DNA of 64,000 nt, taken from contig NZ_JAPVBL010000004.1 in NCBI RefSeq assembly GCF_026967935.1, forward strand, positions 62,001 through 126,000, read 5' to 3'. The notes under the pieces are model-generated. The model worked only from the letters and a program-made list of their open reading frames with translations, did not search any database and was not told where the DNA came from. This document shows, piece after piece, positions 46,917 to 56,933 of this stretch (the first letter of the stretch is position 1; every line of letters starts with the position of its first letter). Source of the DNA: Modestobacter sp. VKM Ac-2982 (lineage in GTDB: Bacteria; Actinomycetota; Actinomycetes; Mycobacteriales; Geodermatophilaceae). The translations under genes were made by a program, and so were the position numbers.

Positions 46917-48359
46917 TCAGGCCTTGTCGGCCGTCGCCTCGGTGTCGGTCTCCTCGGCGGCGTCGGCCTCGACGGCGTCGGCCTCGGCGACCTCAGCCGC
47001 GTCGGCGTCCTCGGCGTCGGCCGAGTCGGCGGCGACGGTGCGCGGACGCAGCGCCTCCAGGTCGACGACGTTGCCCGACTCGTCGGTGATCGTCGTCTCC
47101 TCGAGCAGCTGGGCGAGCGCCTTGGTGCGCCGCACGTCGGCGACGAACTCGGCGATGTTGTTGCCCTGCTGGAGCTGCTGGGCGTACTGCTCCGGGCTGA
47201 CCCGGTTGCGCTGGGCCTGGGCCATGATCTGCGCGGAGAGGTCCTCGTTGTCGACGGTGACCTCGCGGGCGTCGGCGATCGAGTCGAGCACGAACTGCGT
47301 CTTCACGGCCTTCTCGACGTTCGTGCGCATCTCGGCGTCGTAGGCCTCGCGGTTCTCGACCTCGGTCATCGAGAAGTAGGCGTCCCAGTCCATGCCGGCC
47401 TGCTGCAGCTCGCGCTCCATGGCCTGGCTGCGCCAGCTGAGCTCCTGCTCGACCAGCTTCTCCGGCACCGGGACCTCGATGGTCTCCAGCAGGTGCTCGA
47501 CCAGCTTGTCGCGGGCCTGCGCGCCCTGCTGCAGCACCTTGGTGCGGGCCAGCCGGGTGCGGACGTCCTCGCGCAGCTCGGCCAGGGTGTCGAACTCGCT
47601 GGCGATCGAGGCGAACTCGTCGTCCAGCTCCGGCAGCTCCTTGGCCTTGACCGACCGGACGGTGACGGTCACGTCGGCCATCTCACCGGCCTGGTCACCG
47701 GCGAGCAGCTCCGTGGAGAAGGTGGCGCTCTCGTCGGCGGACAGCCCGCGCACGGCCTCGTCCAGGCCGTTCATCAGGTTGCCGGAGCCGACCTCGTAGG
47801 ACATCCCGGTGGTGCTGCCGTCCTCGAGCACCTCGCCGTTGAGCGTGGCCTCCAGGTCGATGGAGACGAAGTCGCCGTCCGCGGCCGCCCGCTCGACACC
47901 GGAGAGGGTGGAGAAGCGCTCGCGCATGACGGTGATCTGCTGGTCGATCTCCTCGTCGGTGACCTCGACGTCGTCGACGGTCACCGCCAGGGAGTCCAGC
48001 GGGGGCAGCTCGAGCGTGGGGGCGACGTCGACCTCGGCGGTGAAGGCGAGGGCCTCCCCGTCGTCGATGCGGGTGACCTCCACGTCCGGCTGGCTGATGA
48101 CGCGGACCTGGTTCTCCCGGATCGCCTCGGAGTAGACCTCCGGCACGGCGTGCTGGACGACCTGCTCGAGCACGACCGGGCGGCCGATCCGCTGGTCGAG
48201 GACCCGGTTGGGGACCTTGCCGGGGCGGAAGCCGGGAACGCGCACCTGCTTGCCCAGCTCCTTGTAGACCTCACCGAAGGCGTGGTCCAGGTCGCTCCAC
48301 GGCACCTCGATCGCGAGCCGGACCCGGGTCGGGCCCAGGTTCTCGATGGTGCTCTTCAC
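46917..48359 (-). CDS. tig: Trigger factor
   Basis: Ribosome-bound chaperone and prolyl isomerase; 480 residues from the GTG at 48359. The N-terminal ribosome-binding region has the signature VPGFRPGKVP around residues 41-50, the PPIase domain spans about 150-240 (DGDFVSIDLEATLNGEVLE), and the helical C-terminal domain follows. The last 40 or so residues are an acidic Ala/Glu/Asp tail common in actinobacteria. The open frame upstream runs through the tRNA-Pro gene and is not coding. Confidence 0.95.
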   Translation of the reverse strand: MKSTIENLGPTRVRLAIEVPWSDLDHAFGEVYKELGKQVRVPGFRPGKVPNRVLDQRIGRPVVLEQVVQHAVPEVYSEAIRENQVRVISQPDVEVTRIDDGEALAFTAEVDVAPTLELPPLDSLAVTVDDVEVTDEEIDQQITVMRERFSTLSGVERAAADGDFVSIDLEATLNGEVLEDGSTTGMSYEVGSGNLMNGLDEAVRGLSADESATFSTELLAGDQAGEMADVTVTVRSVKAKELPELDDEFASIASEFDTLAELREDVRTRLARTKVLQQGAQARDKLVEHLLETIEVPVPEKLVEQELSWRSQAMERELQQAGMDWDAYFSMTEVENREAYDAEMRTNVEKAVKTQFVLDSIADAREVTVDNEDLSAQIMAQAQRNRVSPEQYAQQLQQGNNIAEFVADVRRTKALAQLLEETTITDESGNVVDLEALRPRTVAADSADAEDADAAEVAEADAVEADAAEETDTEATADKA

Positions 48360-48454
48360 AGCGGCGTGCTCCTCAGGTACGACGGGGATGGGCGTGGCCT
48401 CCGCGGGGACGGCGGCCGATCGTGCCCGCGAGTCTTCCAGACCTCGCGGCAGTG

Positions 48455-48528
48455 TCGGGGTGACAGGATTTGAACCTGCGGCCCCCTGCTCCCAAAGCAG
48501 GTGCGCTACCAAGCTGCGCTACACCCCG
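48455..48528 (-). tRNA. tRNA-Pro (UGG)
   Basis: 74 nt; acceptor CGGGGTG pairs with CACCCCG. The anticodon arm CTGCT-TTGGGAG-CAG has loop TTTGGGA, anticodon TGG. T loop TTCAAAT. No CCA is encoded. Its promoter faces away from the tRNA-Gly promoter. Confidence 0.95.
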
Positions 48529-48540
48529 TGGCCAACGGCG

Positions 48541-48590
48541 AGTCTAGGCCGACGGCCTGCGGACAGCGCCGCGCGGGCACGGGATAGGCT
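48541..48590. promoter_or_regulatory. Back-to-back -10 elements for the two divergent tRNA genes
   Basis: TAGACT on the minus strand (48541-48546) lies 12 bp before tRNA-Pro, and TAGGCT on the plus strand (48585-48590) lies 14 bp before tRNA-Gly. Both fit TANNNT. Clear -35 boxes are not visible. Confidence 0.45.
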
Positions 48591-48604
48591 GGCGCGGTAA
48601 GCAT

Positions 48605-48678
48605 GCGGGTGTAGCTCAATGGTAGAGCCCCAGCCTTCCAAGCTGGCCATGCCGGTTCGATCCCGGTCACCCGCTCCA
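48605..48678 (+). tRNA. tRNA-Gly (UCC)
   Basis: 71 nt plus encoded CCA (48676-48678). Acceptor GCGGGTG with CACCCGC, anticodon loop CTTCCAA giving anticodon TCC, T loop TTCGATC. Decodes GGA and GGG, while most Gly codons in this GC-rich sequence need other isoacceptors. Confidence 0.95.
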
Positions 48679-48792
48679 CGTCCTGACCAGCTCGGATGCC
48701 CGTTCGTGCAGCTCAGCGAGCCTTGGGTGCCGCTCCTGTGCTTCGACGGTGCTGACCCCTGTCGACCGCTGACCACGGGCTCTGGCCAGTGC

Positions 48793-49566
48793 TCAGGGCA
48801 CGGACGAGGCACGCCCTGGCTGTGAGCGACCTCGACGTCGCTGTACTGCCCGGAGACGTCCCTCGGTGGCGGGCGGCGGAGCCACGATGCCGGCCAGGCC
48901 CGCGGCGACGAGCACGGCGGTCGTCGCCGTGCCGGCCAGCAGCAGCCGCTCGACCAGCCCGATGCCCGGCACCGGATCGGCGCCCGCGAACACGACGGGG
49001 ACGTGCAGGGCCAGGAAGGACGCGCCCAGCCCGCCGAGGCCGACCGCCGCACCGCGCAGGGCGCGGCGAGCCGGGGGCGAGCAGGTCGCCGCGACCAGGA
49101 GCCCGACGACCGGCGGCACCACCATCGCCACGGCGGCCGCCACCTGGTGCAGCCGTCCCCACGCCGTCGTGTCGAGCCCGGGCAGGTCGGTGGGGAACGC
49201 GGCCACCGCGGCGAGGCCGACCGACCACAGCGCCAGCAGTCCGAGCACCGCGGTCCGCCGGGCACCGGCCCCGAGGCGGCGGTGCACCCCGAGGGCGGTA
49301 CCGGCCGCCGCGATCTCCAGGCCCACGATGCACCCCGCGAGCCACCAGCCGCCGGCGGGCCGGTGCACGGCGTCGCTGAGCATGCCGTCGGGGGCGCTCC
49401 CGCCGACGACGTCGGTGCCGATCCCGGCCAGGACGGCGACGGCCACCCCGAGCAGGACGGCCGGCAACCACGGCGCGGACCGGCTGCTGGTTCCCGGGAC
49501 CGGGTGGACGTCCGCCGCGACGGCCGTCGCCGGCCCGGGTCGCGGCGGCGCCGAGAGCGCGGTCAC
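48793..49566 (-). CDS. DUF998-like integral membrane protein
   Basis: 257 residues with six hydrophobic segments after an Ala/Pro-rich N-terminus, and short loops such as FPTDLPGLDTTAWGRLHQV. The topology and the central FPTD...HQ loop resemble DUF998 proteins; function unknown. The GTG start overlaps the glycosyltransferase stop (GTGA). It ends with a basic tail (VQRRRGRSQPGR). Confidence 0.75.
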   Translation of the reverse strand: MTALSAPPRPGPATAVAADVHPVPGTSSRSAPWLPAVLLGVAVAVLAGIGTDVVGGSAPDGMLSDAVHRPAGGWWLAGCIVGLEIAAAGTALGVHRRLGAGARRTAVLGLLALWSVGLAAVAAFPTDLPGLDTTAWGRLHQVAAAVAMVVPPVVGLLVAATCSPPARRALRGAAVGLGGLGASFLALHVPVVFAGADPVPGIGLVERLLLAGTATTAVLVAAGLAGIVAPPPATEGRLRAVQRRRGRSQPGRASSVP

Positions 49567-50771
49567 GTCGGCACCAGGACATCGCGGCGGGGCTGGTCCG
49601 CCGTGCGGGAGCGGAGGCAGGCGTCGTAGAGGCCGACGAACGCGCTGAGCGTGGCGCCCAGGTCGTGCTCTGCGGCGACGGCCCGGGCGCGCCGGCCCAT
49701 CCGCCGGGCGGACGCCGGGTCGTCCAGCAGGGCGGTCAGCCGCTCGGCGAGCTCCTCGACGTCGCCGTGCTGGTAGAGCCAGCCGGTCCGCCCGTGGTGC
49801 ACCAGGTGCGGCAGCGCACCGGCGTCGACGCCCAGCACCGGCAGCCCGGTGGCCATCGCCTCCAGGGTCACCAGGCTCTGCAGCTCAGCGGTGCCGGCCA
49901 TGCCGAAGAAGTCCGCGGCCGCGTAGGCCTCGGGCAGCTCGGCGTCGCTCAGGACGCCGGTGAAGGTCACCGCACCCGCCACGCCCCGCTCGGCGGCCAG
50001 CGCCTCGAGCCTGGTGCGCTCCGAACCGTCCCCGACGACGAGCAGGTGGAGGTCCCAGCGCGCCCGGACCAGGGCGAGCGCCTCGATGAGCTCGTGCACG
50101 TTCTTCTCCGGGTCCAGCCGGCCGACGGAGGCCAGGACCGGGACGGAGGGCAGTCCGTACCTGCGGCGGAACCGGGCACCGTCCCGCCCGGGGGCGAAGC
50201 GGTCCAGGTCCAGCCCGCAGGAGATCGGCAGCACCGGCCCGGGGACACCGGCCGACTCGGCCAACGCCGCGGCGAACGGCGTGGGGCTGGTGACCACGTC
50301 GGCGAGGGCGAGCACGCCGGCGGCGTCCCGCCACGCCCACTGGTGCGCCCGGCGCCGGACGGCGGCGCCCCCGGGCACGTAGTGCAGCAGGTTCTCCGGC
50401 ATGAAGTGGTTGGTGGCGACCACGGGGATGCCCAGCGCGCGCGCCGCACGGAGCACCGCCCGTCCCACCAGGAAGTGGCTCTGGACGTGCACCACGTCCG
50501 GTCGAACCGTCCGGAGCACTGCTCGGACGCGGCGTTGCAACCCGGCGGGCGGGCAGATCCGAAAGCCGCGGCGGACGAGCACCGGCAGGGAACGCACCCG
50601 GTGCTCGGTGACGCCTCCGGTGGCCTGCGCGGAGGTGCTGTGGTGGCTCCGGGACGGGGCGAGCACGTGCACCTCGTGCTGGGTGGCCAGGCCCGCGGCC
50701 AGCCGCTGGGCGAAGTACGAGGCGCCGTTGACGTCGGGCGCGTAGGTGTCGGCGGCGATCAGGATCTTCAC
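49563..50771 (-). CDS. GT4-family glycosyltransferase
   Basis: 402 residues, GT-B fold. N-terminus MKILIAADTYAPDVNGASYF, the middle motif VGRLDPEKNVHELIEAL and the nucleotide-sugar region LQSLVTLEAMATGLPVLGVDAGALPHLV with the GT4 Glu. Related to mycobacterial mannosyltransferases (PimB/MgtA type) that use GDP-mannose; the actual donor and acceptor are not certain. The GTG start at 50771 overlaps the DedA stop. Confidence 0.88.
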   Translation of the reverse strand: MKILIAADTYAPDVNGASYFAQRLAAGLATQHEVHVLAPSRSHHSTSAQATGGVTEHRVRSLPVLVRRGFRICPPAGLQRRVRAVLRTVRPDVVHVQSHFLVGRAVLRAARALGIPVVATNHFMPENLLHYVPGGAAVRRRAHQWAWRDAAGVLALADVVTSPTPFAAALAESAGVPGPVLPISCGLDLDRFAPGRDGARFRRRYGLPSVPVLASVGRLDPEKNVHELIEALALVRARWDLHLLVVGDGSERTRLEALAAERGVAGAVTFTGVLSDAELPEAYAAADFFGMAGTAELQSLVTLEAMATGLPVLGVDAGALPHLVHHGRTGWLYQHGDVEELAERLTALLDDPASARRMGRRARAVAAEHDLGATLSAFVGLYDACLRSRTADQPRRDVLVPT

Positions 50772-51343
50772 GGGAGGACTCCTCGAGTTCGTAGGGAGGA
50801 CGACTTCTTGGCGATGAACTTCTTGGCGATGAGCGAGACGGCGAGCACGCAGCCGCCCAGTGCCGCGCTGAGCGAGACGAAGGCCCAGGGCGAGCTGGCG
50901 ATCCCCGCGATGTGCGGACCCGCCAGCAGGCCGAGGGCGACCAGCACGGCCGCTCGCGCGGAGCTGGTGAGCGCGACCCAGCCGACGAAGCGGCGGTAGG
51001 GCACGCCGGCCAGACCGGCCGCGAGGAAGGCCGGGACGGCGCCGATGTCGACCAACTTCGCGCCGACCACCACCCGGGGGAGGCGTCGACGCACGTCCTC
51101 CAGGAGCCGCGCTGCGCGGGCTCCGGAGACACCGAGCCGCGCGAGCAGCGGGAGCATGCGCCGATGCCGCCCGCTCCGGCCGAGGGCGTACAGCAGGCTG
51201 TCGCCGACGACGTCGGCGGAGACGGCCAGCAGCCACACGGGCAGCAGCGCCAGCACACCGGCGCCGACCATCGAACCGGCCGCCACCGTGGTGGCCGGCC
51301 CCTCCAACAGCATCAGCACCGACAGGACGAGATAGGCCTGCAC
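50768..51343 (-). CDS. DedA/VTT-family membrane protein
   Basis: 191 residues from the GTG at 51343, which follows GGGAGGGAG. It has LVLSVLMLLEGPATTVAAGSM and DVVGDSLLYALGRSGRH, both typical of DedA, and several further membrane helices. DedA proteins flip or transport polyprenyl-phosphate or phosphatidylethanolamine-type lipids, fitting a role with the adjacent glycosyltransferase. A longer open frame to 51502 has a low-complexity Arg-rich N-terminus. Confidence 0.8.
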   Translation of the reverse strand: MQAYLVLSVLMLLEGPATTVAAGSMVGAGVLALLPVWLLAVSADVVGDSLLYALGRSGRHRRMLPLLARLGVSGARAARLLEDVRRRLPRVVVGAKLVDIGAVPAFLAAGLAGVPYRRFVGWVALTSSARAAVLVALGLLAGPHIAGIASSPWAFVSLSAALGGCVLAVSLIAKKFIAKKSSSLRTRGVLP

Positions 51344-51651
51344 CTGGTCGCTGCTCCCTCCCGACCCGCCCCGGGCGACGGGGCGGATCAACCGCCGGAC
51401 CCTCCGGCGGCGAGGAGAAGCTAGGACGGCGAGGACGCCGTGGTCGTCGGCCTGCGGAGCTGTTCGGCATGGCTCCGCGGTGGCTGCACCAGGGGCGCGC
51501 ACCCGTACCGCGGTAGGGGGTCCCCCCGCTCGGGAGAGGGACGACGGCCCTTCCGCGACGCTCTAGCGTGCAGGCAGGAGAGCCCGCGGGAGGGGATCAC
51601 CGGCGGGCCGGTGCCCGTCCGGACGGCGGAGGAGCGGCAGGTGGAGGACGG
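51344..51651. other. 308-bp divergent region between DedA and sensor kinase genes
   Basis: Holds the promoters of both directions by position. The one -10-like word on the plus strand, TCTAGCGT near 51562, is ambiguous. No additional gene is supported. Confidence 0.4.
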
Positions 51652-52938
51652 ATGGCGGTGACCCGGCCGGACGACCGTGCCCCGGCGAGGTCCTGGACGG
51701 CCGGAACGGCGATCGCCGGGATCCTGCTGGTGCTCCTGCAGCTGCCCACCACCACGGGTGTCTACGGGCTGCCGTTCACCGCCGCGCTGCTGATCCACCT
51801 GCCGCAGGGCCTCGCGCTCCCGCTCGCGTTGCGCCGTCCACTGCTCGCCACCGCCGTCCAGTTCGTGGCGGCGGCGGCCACCGCCCTGGCGGTCGACCCC
51901 GTGGACGGGCATGCCTGGCCGCTCACCGTCCCCGGTGTCCTGCTCCTCGTCGCGCACGTCGGGCTGCTGGCGGTCTCCCGCGGCTGGCGGCCGGCTGCCC
52001 TGGTCTGGGGCGCCTCGCTGCTGGGCCTCGCCTGCCTGATGGCCGTCCAGGTGGACGAGTGGGGCAGCGAGACCGCCGGCGACATCACCGTCGTGGTCTA
52101 CGCGGCAAGCGCCCTGCTCGTGCTGATGGCCGGGTCGGTGTGGCAGCAGCGGTCCCGGCTGGCCGGCGAGCTGTCGGCGGCCCAGCGGGACGTGGCGGTC
52201 GAGCAGGCCCGGCGGGCGCTGGTGGAGGAGCGCACCCGGATCGCCCGGGAGCTGCACGACGTGGTGGCGCACACGATGTCGGTCGTGCACATGCAGGCCA
52301 GCACCGCACGCTTCCGGCTTCCCGACCTGGGCCCGGAGGCGGCCGCCGAGCTGCAGCAGATCGCGGGTTCGGCCAAGGCCGCCATGGCGGAGATGCGCCA
52401 GCTGCTCGGCGTGCTGCGGGACGACGGGGCCAACGCCCCGGTCACGCCCACCCCGACACTGCCCGACCTGCCCGAGCTGGTCGCCGGAACGGCGCGCGGC
52501 GGGACGGCGGCCCGGCTCACGGTGGACCCGGCGCTGGTGACCCGGGAGGTCCCGGAGATCGTGCAGGCGGCGGCGTACCGGGTGGTCCAGGAGGCGCTGA
52601 GCAACGTCGTCCGGCATGCCCCGGGTGCGCCGGCGACCGTCGACGTCCGGCTCGCACCGGAGGGACACGCGATCGAGCTGACGGTCACCAACCCACCGAC
52701 CGCCTCCCCGGTCGCTCAGCCCGGTGCGGGCATGGACCTCCGCGACCCCACCCGGGCTCGCCACGGGCTGATCGGCATCCGCGAACGCGCAACGCTGCTG
52801 GGGGGCTGGTCGAGCGCGGGCCCCGTACCCGGTGGCGGATGGCAGGTGGATGCCCACCTGCCGCTGGCGGCGGAGGTGCCCGTCGCGACCGACCTGCCCG
52901 ACCGCGGCGTGGCGGCCGGACCAGGGGCCGTTTCGTGA
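51652..52938 (+). CDS. Sensor histidine kinase (NarL-type, HisKA_3)
   Basis: 428 residues. A membrane sensor region with about five hydrophobic segments (residues 20-150) is followed by the phosphoacceptor helix RTRIARELHDVVAHTMSVVH (His about residue 204) and an HATPase module with EALSNVVRHAPGAPATVDV. The ATG at 51652 follows GTGGAGGACGG. The stimulus is unknown. Overlaps the response regulator (GTGA). Confidence 0.92.
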   Translation: MAVTRPDDRAPARSWTAGTAIAGILLVLLQLPTTTGVYGLPFTAALLIHLPQGLALPLALRRPLLATAVQFVAAAATALAVDPVDGHAWPLTVPGVLLLVAHVGLLAVSRGWRPAALVWGASLLGLACLMAVQVDEWGSETAGDITVVVYAASALLVLMAGSVWQQRSRLAGELSAAQRDVAVEQARRALVEERTRIARELHDVVAHTMSVVHMQASTARFRLPDLGPEAAAELQQIAGSAKAAMAEMRQLLGVLRDDGANAPVTPTPTLPDLPELVAGTARGGTAARLTVDPALVTREVPEIVQAAAYRVVQEALSNVVRHAPGAPATVDVRLAPEGHAIELTVTNPPTASPVAQPGAGMDLRDPTRARHGLIGIRERATLLGGWSSAGPVPGGGWQVDAHLPLAAEVPVATDLPDRGVAAGPGAVS

Positions 52939-53612
52939 TCCGCGTGCTCGTCGTGGACGACCAGTCGATGATCCGGCTGGGCATCCGCTCCGTCGTCGAC
53001 TCCCAGGAGGACATGACCGTCGTGGGCGAGGCGGAGAACGGGGAACGGGCGGTCGCGGCCGCCCGGATGCTGCGCCCCGACGTCGTGCTGATGGACGTGC
53101 GGATGCCCGTGCTGGACGGTCTCCAGGCGACGCGGCGGATGCTGGCCGCGGACCAGCCCGGCAGCCACCGGCCGAAGGTGGTGGTGCTGACCACCTTCGA
53201 CCTCGACGACTACGTGTACGCCGCGCTGCAGGCGGGGGCCGGCGGCTTCCTCCTCAAGGACAGCGAACCAGAGGAGGTGCTGCGGGCGATCCGCGTGGTG
53301 GCCGGCGGTGAGGCTCTCCTGGCGCCGGGGGTGACCCGCCGGCTGATCGAGCAGTTCGTCGACGCCCGGACGATCGCCCGTCCGCCGGACCCGGCGCTGA
53401 ACGGGCTGACCGAGCGGGAGCGGGAGGTGCTGACGCTGATGGCGGGCGGGCTGTCCAACGCCGAGATCGCCGCGGAGCTGTTCATCGCCGAGCAGACCAC
53501 CAAGAGCCACGTCAGCCGGGTGCTGCAGAAGCTGCACCTGCGCGACCGTGCGCAGGCAGTGGTCTACGGCTACGAGAACGGGCTGGTCCGCCCCGGAGAC
53601 CCGGACCGCTGA
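52935..53612 (+). CDS. LuxR/NarL-type response regulator
   Basis: 225 residues. Receiver domain IRVLVVDDQS with phospho-acceptor D54 in VLMDVRMPVLDG; C-terminal LuxR helix-turn-helix LTEREREVLTLMAGGLSNAE (about residues 157-205). Partner of the upstream kinase, whose GTG/TGA overlap implies coupled translation. Targets unknown; the divergent DedA-GT-DUF998 operon is the nearest candidate. Confidence 0.94.
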   Translation: MIRVLVVDDQSMIRLGIRSVVDSQEDMTVVGEAENGERAVAAARMLRPDVVLMDVRMPVLDGLQATRRMLAADQPGSHRPKVVVLTTFDLDDYVYAALQAGAGGFLLKDSEPEEVLRAIRVVAGGEALLAPGVTRRLIEQFVDARTIARPPDPALNGLTEREREVLTLMAGGLSNAEIAAELFIAEQTTKSHVSRVLQKLHLRDRAQAVVYGYENGLVRPGDPDR

Positions 53613-53759
53613 GCCGGTGGCGGGGGACCGCCGACGGCGCGGTGCCGACGGCCCGGACAGGCCGAGCACGATCCAGGCGGTCGTGCGGCCCGACGGCGGG
53701 CTGACCACGGCTGAGGTGCCCCGGTCGCGACCCTGCCCCGGAGGCAGCCCTGAACCGGG

Positions 53760-54770
53760 TCAGCCCCCCGCCGCCGGGTCCCGGGGCAGGCCGAAGAGGT
53801 CGAACAGTCGGGTGTCCAGGAACGCCGTCATCCGGGTGATCCGCCCGTCGGCCGTGGTCAGCGCGTGCACGGCCCATGGCCGGTGGGCGCCGTCCGGCCC
53901 GTTCGGCCGCCACTGGGCGAACGCCGGGTAGCCGTTGAGCTCCAGCGGCACCACGTGCGAACCGCGACACTCCGCGCCGGGGCCGGCGAACCAGGCGCCG
54001 ATGTCCGCGGCGCTGCGCAGCCACATCGCGTAGGGCGGCATGTCCATCACGGCGTCCTCGTGGAGGAGGGCCACCAGCGCCTCGATGTCGTAGCGGAGGA
54101 AGGCGTCCAGGTACCGGGCCAGCAGCTCGGCATCGGGGGCGGCCACGTCCCGGTCCGGGGCCTTGTCCCGCGCCTGGTGTGCGGCGAGCGTGGCCCGGGC
54201 CCGCTGCAGCGCGCTGTTCGCGGCGGCGACGGACGTCTCGAGCAGCGCGGCCACCTCGTCGGCCTTCCAGCGCAGCACGTCCCGCAGGATGAGCACGGCC
54301 CGCTGGCGCGGCGGCAGGAGCTGCAGCGCGGCGACGAACGCCAGCCGCACCGACTCCTTCTGCACCGCCAGGTCGGCCGGGTCGCCCCCCACGGGCAGGA
54401 CCGCGCGGTCCAGCGCCGGCTCGACCCACGCGCCGTCGGCCAGCACGCCGGCCAACGAGGCCGGCACCGGGGCCGAGGACTCGTCGGACAGGTCGACCGG
54501 GAGCGCCCGGCGCTTGCGCCCGTCGAGAGCGTCGAGGCAGACGTTGGTGGCGATCCGGTACAGCCACGAGCGCAGCGCCCCGCTGCCCTGCAGGCGGTCC
54601 AGCGACCGCCAGGCCCGGACCATCGTCTCCTGGACCGCGTCCTCCGCGTCGAAGGAGGACCCGAGCATCCGGTAGCAGTACCCGGTCAGCTCACGCCGGT
54701 GCTCGGCCAGCCGCGGCTCCAGCTCAGCGACCTGACCGACGTCCGGCCGTTCGACGATCGCACCGGTCAT
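53760..54770 (-). CDS. ECF sigma factor with C-terminal SnoaL-like domain (SigG/TIGR02960 type)
   Basis: 336 residues. Sigma region 2 in LTGYCYRMLGSSFDAEDAVQ, region 4 in LQLLPPRQRAVLILRDVLRW. After about residue 205 the sequence is a SnoaL-like domain with LLHEDAVMDMPPYAMWL, the C-terminal extension that replaces an anti-sigma factor in this ECF class. The ATG is at 54770. No anti-sigma gene is adjacent. The signal is unknown. Confidence 0.88.
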   Translation of the reverse strand: MTGAIVERPDVGQVAELEPRLAEHRRELTGYCYRMLGSSFDAEDAVQETMVRAWRSLDRLQGSGALRSWLYRIATNVCLDALDGRKRRALPVDLSDESSAPVPASLAGVLADGAWVEPALDRAVLPVGGDPADLAVQKESVRLAFVAALQLLPPRQRAVLILRDVLRWKADEVAALLETSVAAANSALQRARATLAAHQARDKAPDRDVAAPDAELLARYLDAFLRYDIEALVALLHEDAVMDMPPYAMWLRSAADIGAWFAGPGAECRGSHVVPLELNGYPAFAQWRPNGPDGAHRPWAVHALTTADGRITRMTAFLDTRLFDLFGLPRDPAAGG

Positions 54771-54843
54771 CACGGGCTCCTCCCGGGCTGGGCTGTTCCG
54801 GGGAGGATCCTGCCCGAGGGGACCGACAGAAGTAAGACGCACG

Positions 54844-54881
54844 GGTGCGGTCGCCGCACGGGGTCGTGCGGCGACCGCACC
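54844..54881 (-). terminator. Terminator of the choline-betaine operon
   Basis: Perfect 16-bp stem (54844-54859 with 54866-54881), 6-nt loop, 3 bp after the BCCT transporter stop. Confidence 0.85.
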
Positions 54882-54884
54882 GCG

Positions 54885-56933
54885 TCAGGACGTCGTGCCG
54901 GACGACTGGAGGCGCAGGAACTCCAGGTGCCGCTCGTACTGGTCGAGCACGTCGTCGATGATCTGGGTGTGGGTGTACCCCATGATGTCGTAGCCCTGAC
55001 CACCCTCCCGCATGTGGACCTCGAGGCGGAAGTAGGTGTCGTCCCCGCGAGGTGAGGCCGGTCCGTAGACCGGCATGGGCACCTCTGCCGGCTGGACCCG
55101 GTAGGCGAACGGGTAGTCGCCCCGCAGATCGGCGACCAGCTGGACGTAGGTCTGCCCGAGCTCGTCGGTTCCCCGGCGCACCTCGGTCTCGACCCCCTCG
55201 GCGCGCAGCTCCGTCGCCACCTCCTCCAGCGCCGGCTCCGCCACCTCGTCGAGGAACTGGTCGATCCGGGCCTTGTCGGGGAAGGACATGGCTCGGCTCA
55301 GCCGGGTGCGCCAGGTCCGTCCACCGCGCCGGTCCCCGGCGACCGGGGTCCGTCCCGACAGCCGCCCCGGCAGGCTCTGGGCATGGCTGGCGGTGCGGTT
55401 GGCCTCCACCCGCAGCGCCTTGTACAGCGACACCATGACCAGCACCATCACGAAGGCGAATGGCAACCCCATGATGATCGTGGCGTTCTGCAGGGCGGGC
55501 ACCCCACCGACGATGAGCATCCCGGCGGTGAGCAGGCCGGTGGCCACGGCCCAGAAGATCCGCACGCTCGTGCCGGCGTCGTCCTGCGGCGTCCTCAGCT
55601 CCGAGGACAGGTTGGCCATGACCAGCGCACCGGAGTCGGCCGAGGTCACGTAGAAGAGCAGGCCCACGAAGGTGGCGACCGCCGCGGTCAGCGGGAACAC
55701 CGGGTAGTCCATGAGCAGGGTGTAGAACCCGCGCTCGGGGGTGTTCATCGCCAGCTCACCGAAGGCCTCGTCGCCGCCGCGCACCCGGTCCAGCGCACTG
55801 TTCCCGAAGATCGACACCCACATCAGGATGTAGGTGAACGGGATGATCATCGTGCCGGCCACGAACTGCCGGATGGTGCGGCCGCGGGAGATGCGGGCGA
55901 GGAACAACCCGACGAACGACGCCCAGGCGATCCACCAGGCCCAGAAGAACAGCGTCCAGCCGTTCAGCCAGTCGACCGGCCGGTCGAAGGCGAAGGTCTG
56001 CAGGGTGAGGTCGCCGAACGTGCTGACGAAGTCGCCGATGTTCAGCACCAGGGCGTTGAGCAGGAACACGGTGTTGCCAGCGATCAGCACGAAGGCCGCC
56101 AGACCGATGGCGAGCAGGACGTTGAGCTGGGAGAGGAGCTTGATCCCCTTGTCGATCCCGCTGACCGCCGAGATGGTGGCGATGCCGACGGCCAGCGCGA
56201 TCAGCCCGACCTGGGCCGCGCGGCCCTCGGGGATCCCGACCAGCACGTCGAGCCCGTAGTTGAGCTGGACGACGCCGATGCCGAGCGAGGTGGCGACACC
56301 GAAGATCGTGCCGAGCACGGCGGCCATGTCGACGGTGTGGCCCAGGGCGCCGTTGATCCGCTTGCCGAAGATCGGGTACAGCGCCGACCGAATCGCCAGC
56401 GGCAGGTTCATCCGGTAGGAGAAGTAGGCCAGCGCCATCCCCATCAGCGCGTACATCCCCCACCCGGTGATCCCGTAGTGGAAGAGCGTCCAGACCGTCG
56501 CCTCACGCGCTGCCTCGACCGTCTCCGGTTCCCCGACCGGCGGCGCCAGGTACTGCGTCACCGGCTCGGCCACCGCGAAGAACATCAGGTCGGTGCCGAT
56601 GCCCGCGGCGAAGAGCATCGAGGCCCAGGCGAAGGTGCTGTACTGCGGCGTCGAGTGCTCCGGGCCGAGCTTCGTCCGCCCGTACCGGGACACCCCGAGG
56701 AAGATCACGAAGACCAGGACGGCGGTCGCCAGCAAGATGTAGAACCAGCCGAACCACTCCGAGGTCCAGCCGACGAGGGTGCCGATCGCGTCCGCCGCCG
56801 CCGTCGGGGCGGCGATGGCCCACCCGGCCACGATCAGGACCCCGGCCGCCGAGCCGTAGAACACCGGCTTCTTGATCCGTGCCGACGGCCCAGCGGTCGT
56901 CGACCCCTCGGCCGCGACGGTCTGCTCGCTCAT
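54885..56933 (-). CDS. betT: BCCT-family choline/betaine transporter
   Basis: 682 residues with twelve membrane segments. The substrate-site signature [20 protein letters not shown] near residues 330-350 and [21 protein letters not shown] [13 protein letters not shown] identify the BCCT fold. A cytoplasmic C-terminal domain of about 150 residues after the last helix resembles the osmosensing tail of BetT. It follows betA and betB, so choline is the likely substrate. Confidence 0.92.
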   Translation of the reverse strand: MSEQTVAAEGSTTAGPSARIKKPVFYGSAAGVLIVAGWAIAAPTAAADAIGTLVGWTSEWFGWFYILLATAVLVFVIFLGVSRYGRTKLGPEHSTPQYSTFAWASMLFAAGIGTDLMFFAVAEPVTQYLAPPVGEPETVEAAREATVWTLFHYGITGWGMYALMGMALAYFSYRMNLPLAIRSALYPIFGKRINGALGHTVDMAAVLGTIFGVATSLGIGVVQLNYGLDVLVGIPEGRAAQVGLIALAVGIATISAVSGIDKGIKLLSQLNVLLAIGLAAFVLIAGNTVFLLNALVLNIGDFVSTFGDLTLQTFAFDRPVDWLNGWTLFFWAWWIAWASFVGLFLARISRGRTIRQFVAGTMIIPFTYILMWVSIFGNSALDRVRGGDEAFGELAMNTPERGFYTLLMDYPVFPLTAAVATFVGLLFYVTSADSGALVMANLSSELRTPQDDAGTSVRIFWAVATGLLTAGMLIVGGVPALQNATIIMGLPFAFVMVLVMVSLYKALRVEANRTASHAQSLPGRLSGRTPVAGDRRGGRTWRTRLSRAMSFPDKARIDQFLDEVAEPALEEVATELRAEGVETEVRRGTDELGQTYVQLVADLRGDYPFAYRVQPAEVPMPVYGPASPRGDDTYFRLEVHMREGGQGYDIMGYTHTQIIDDVLDQYERHLEFLRLQSSGTTS

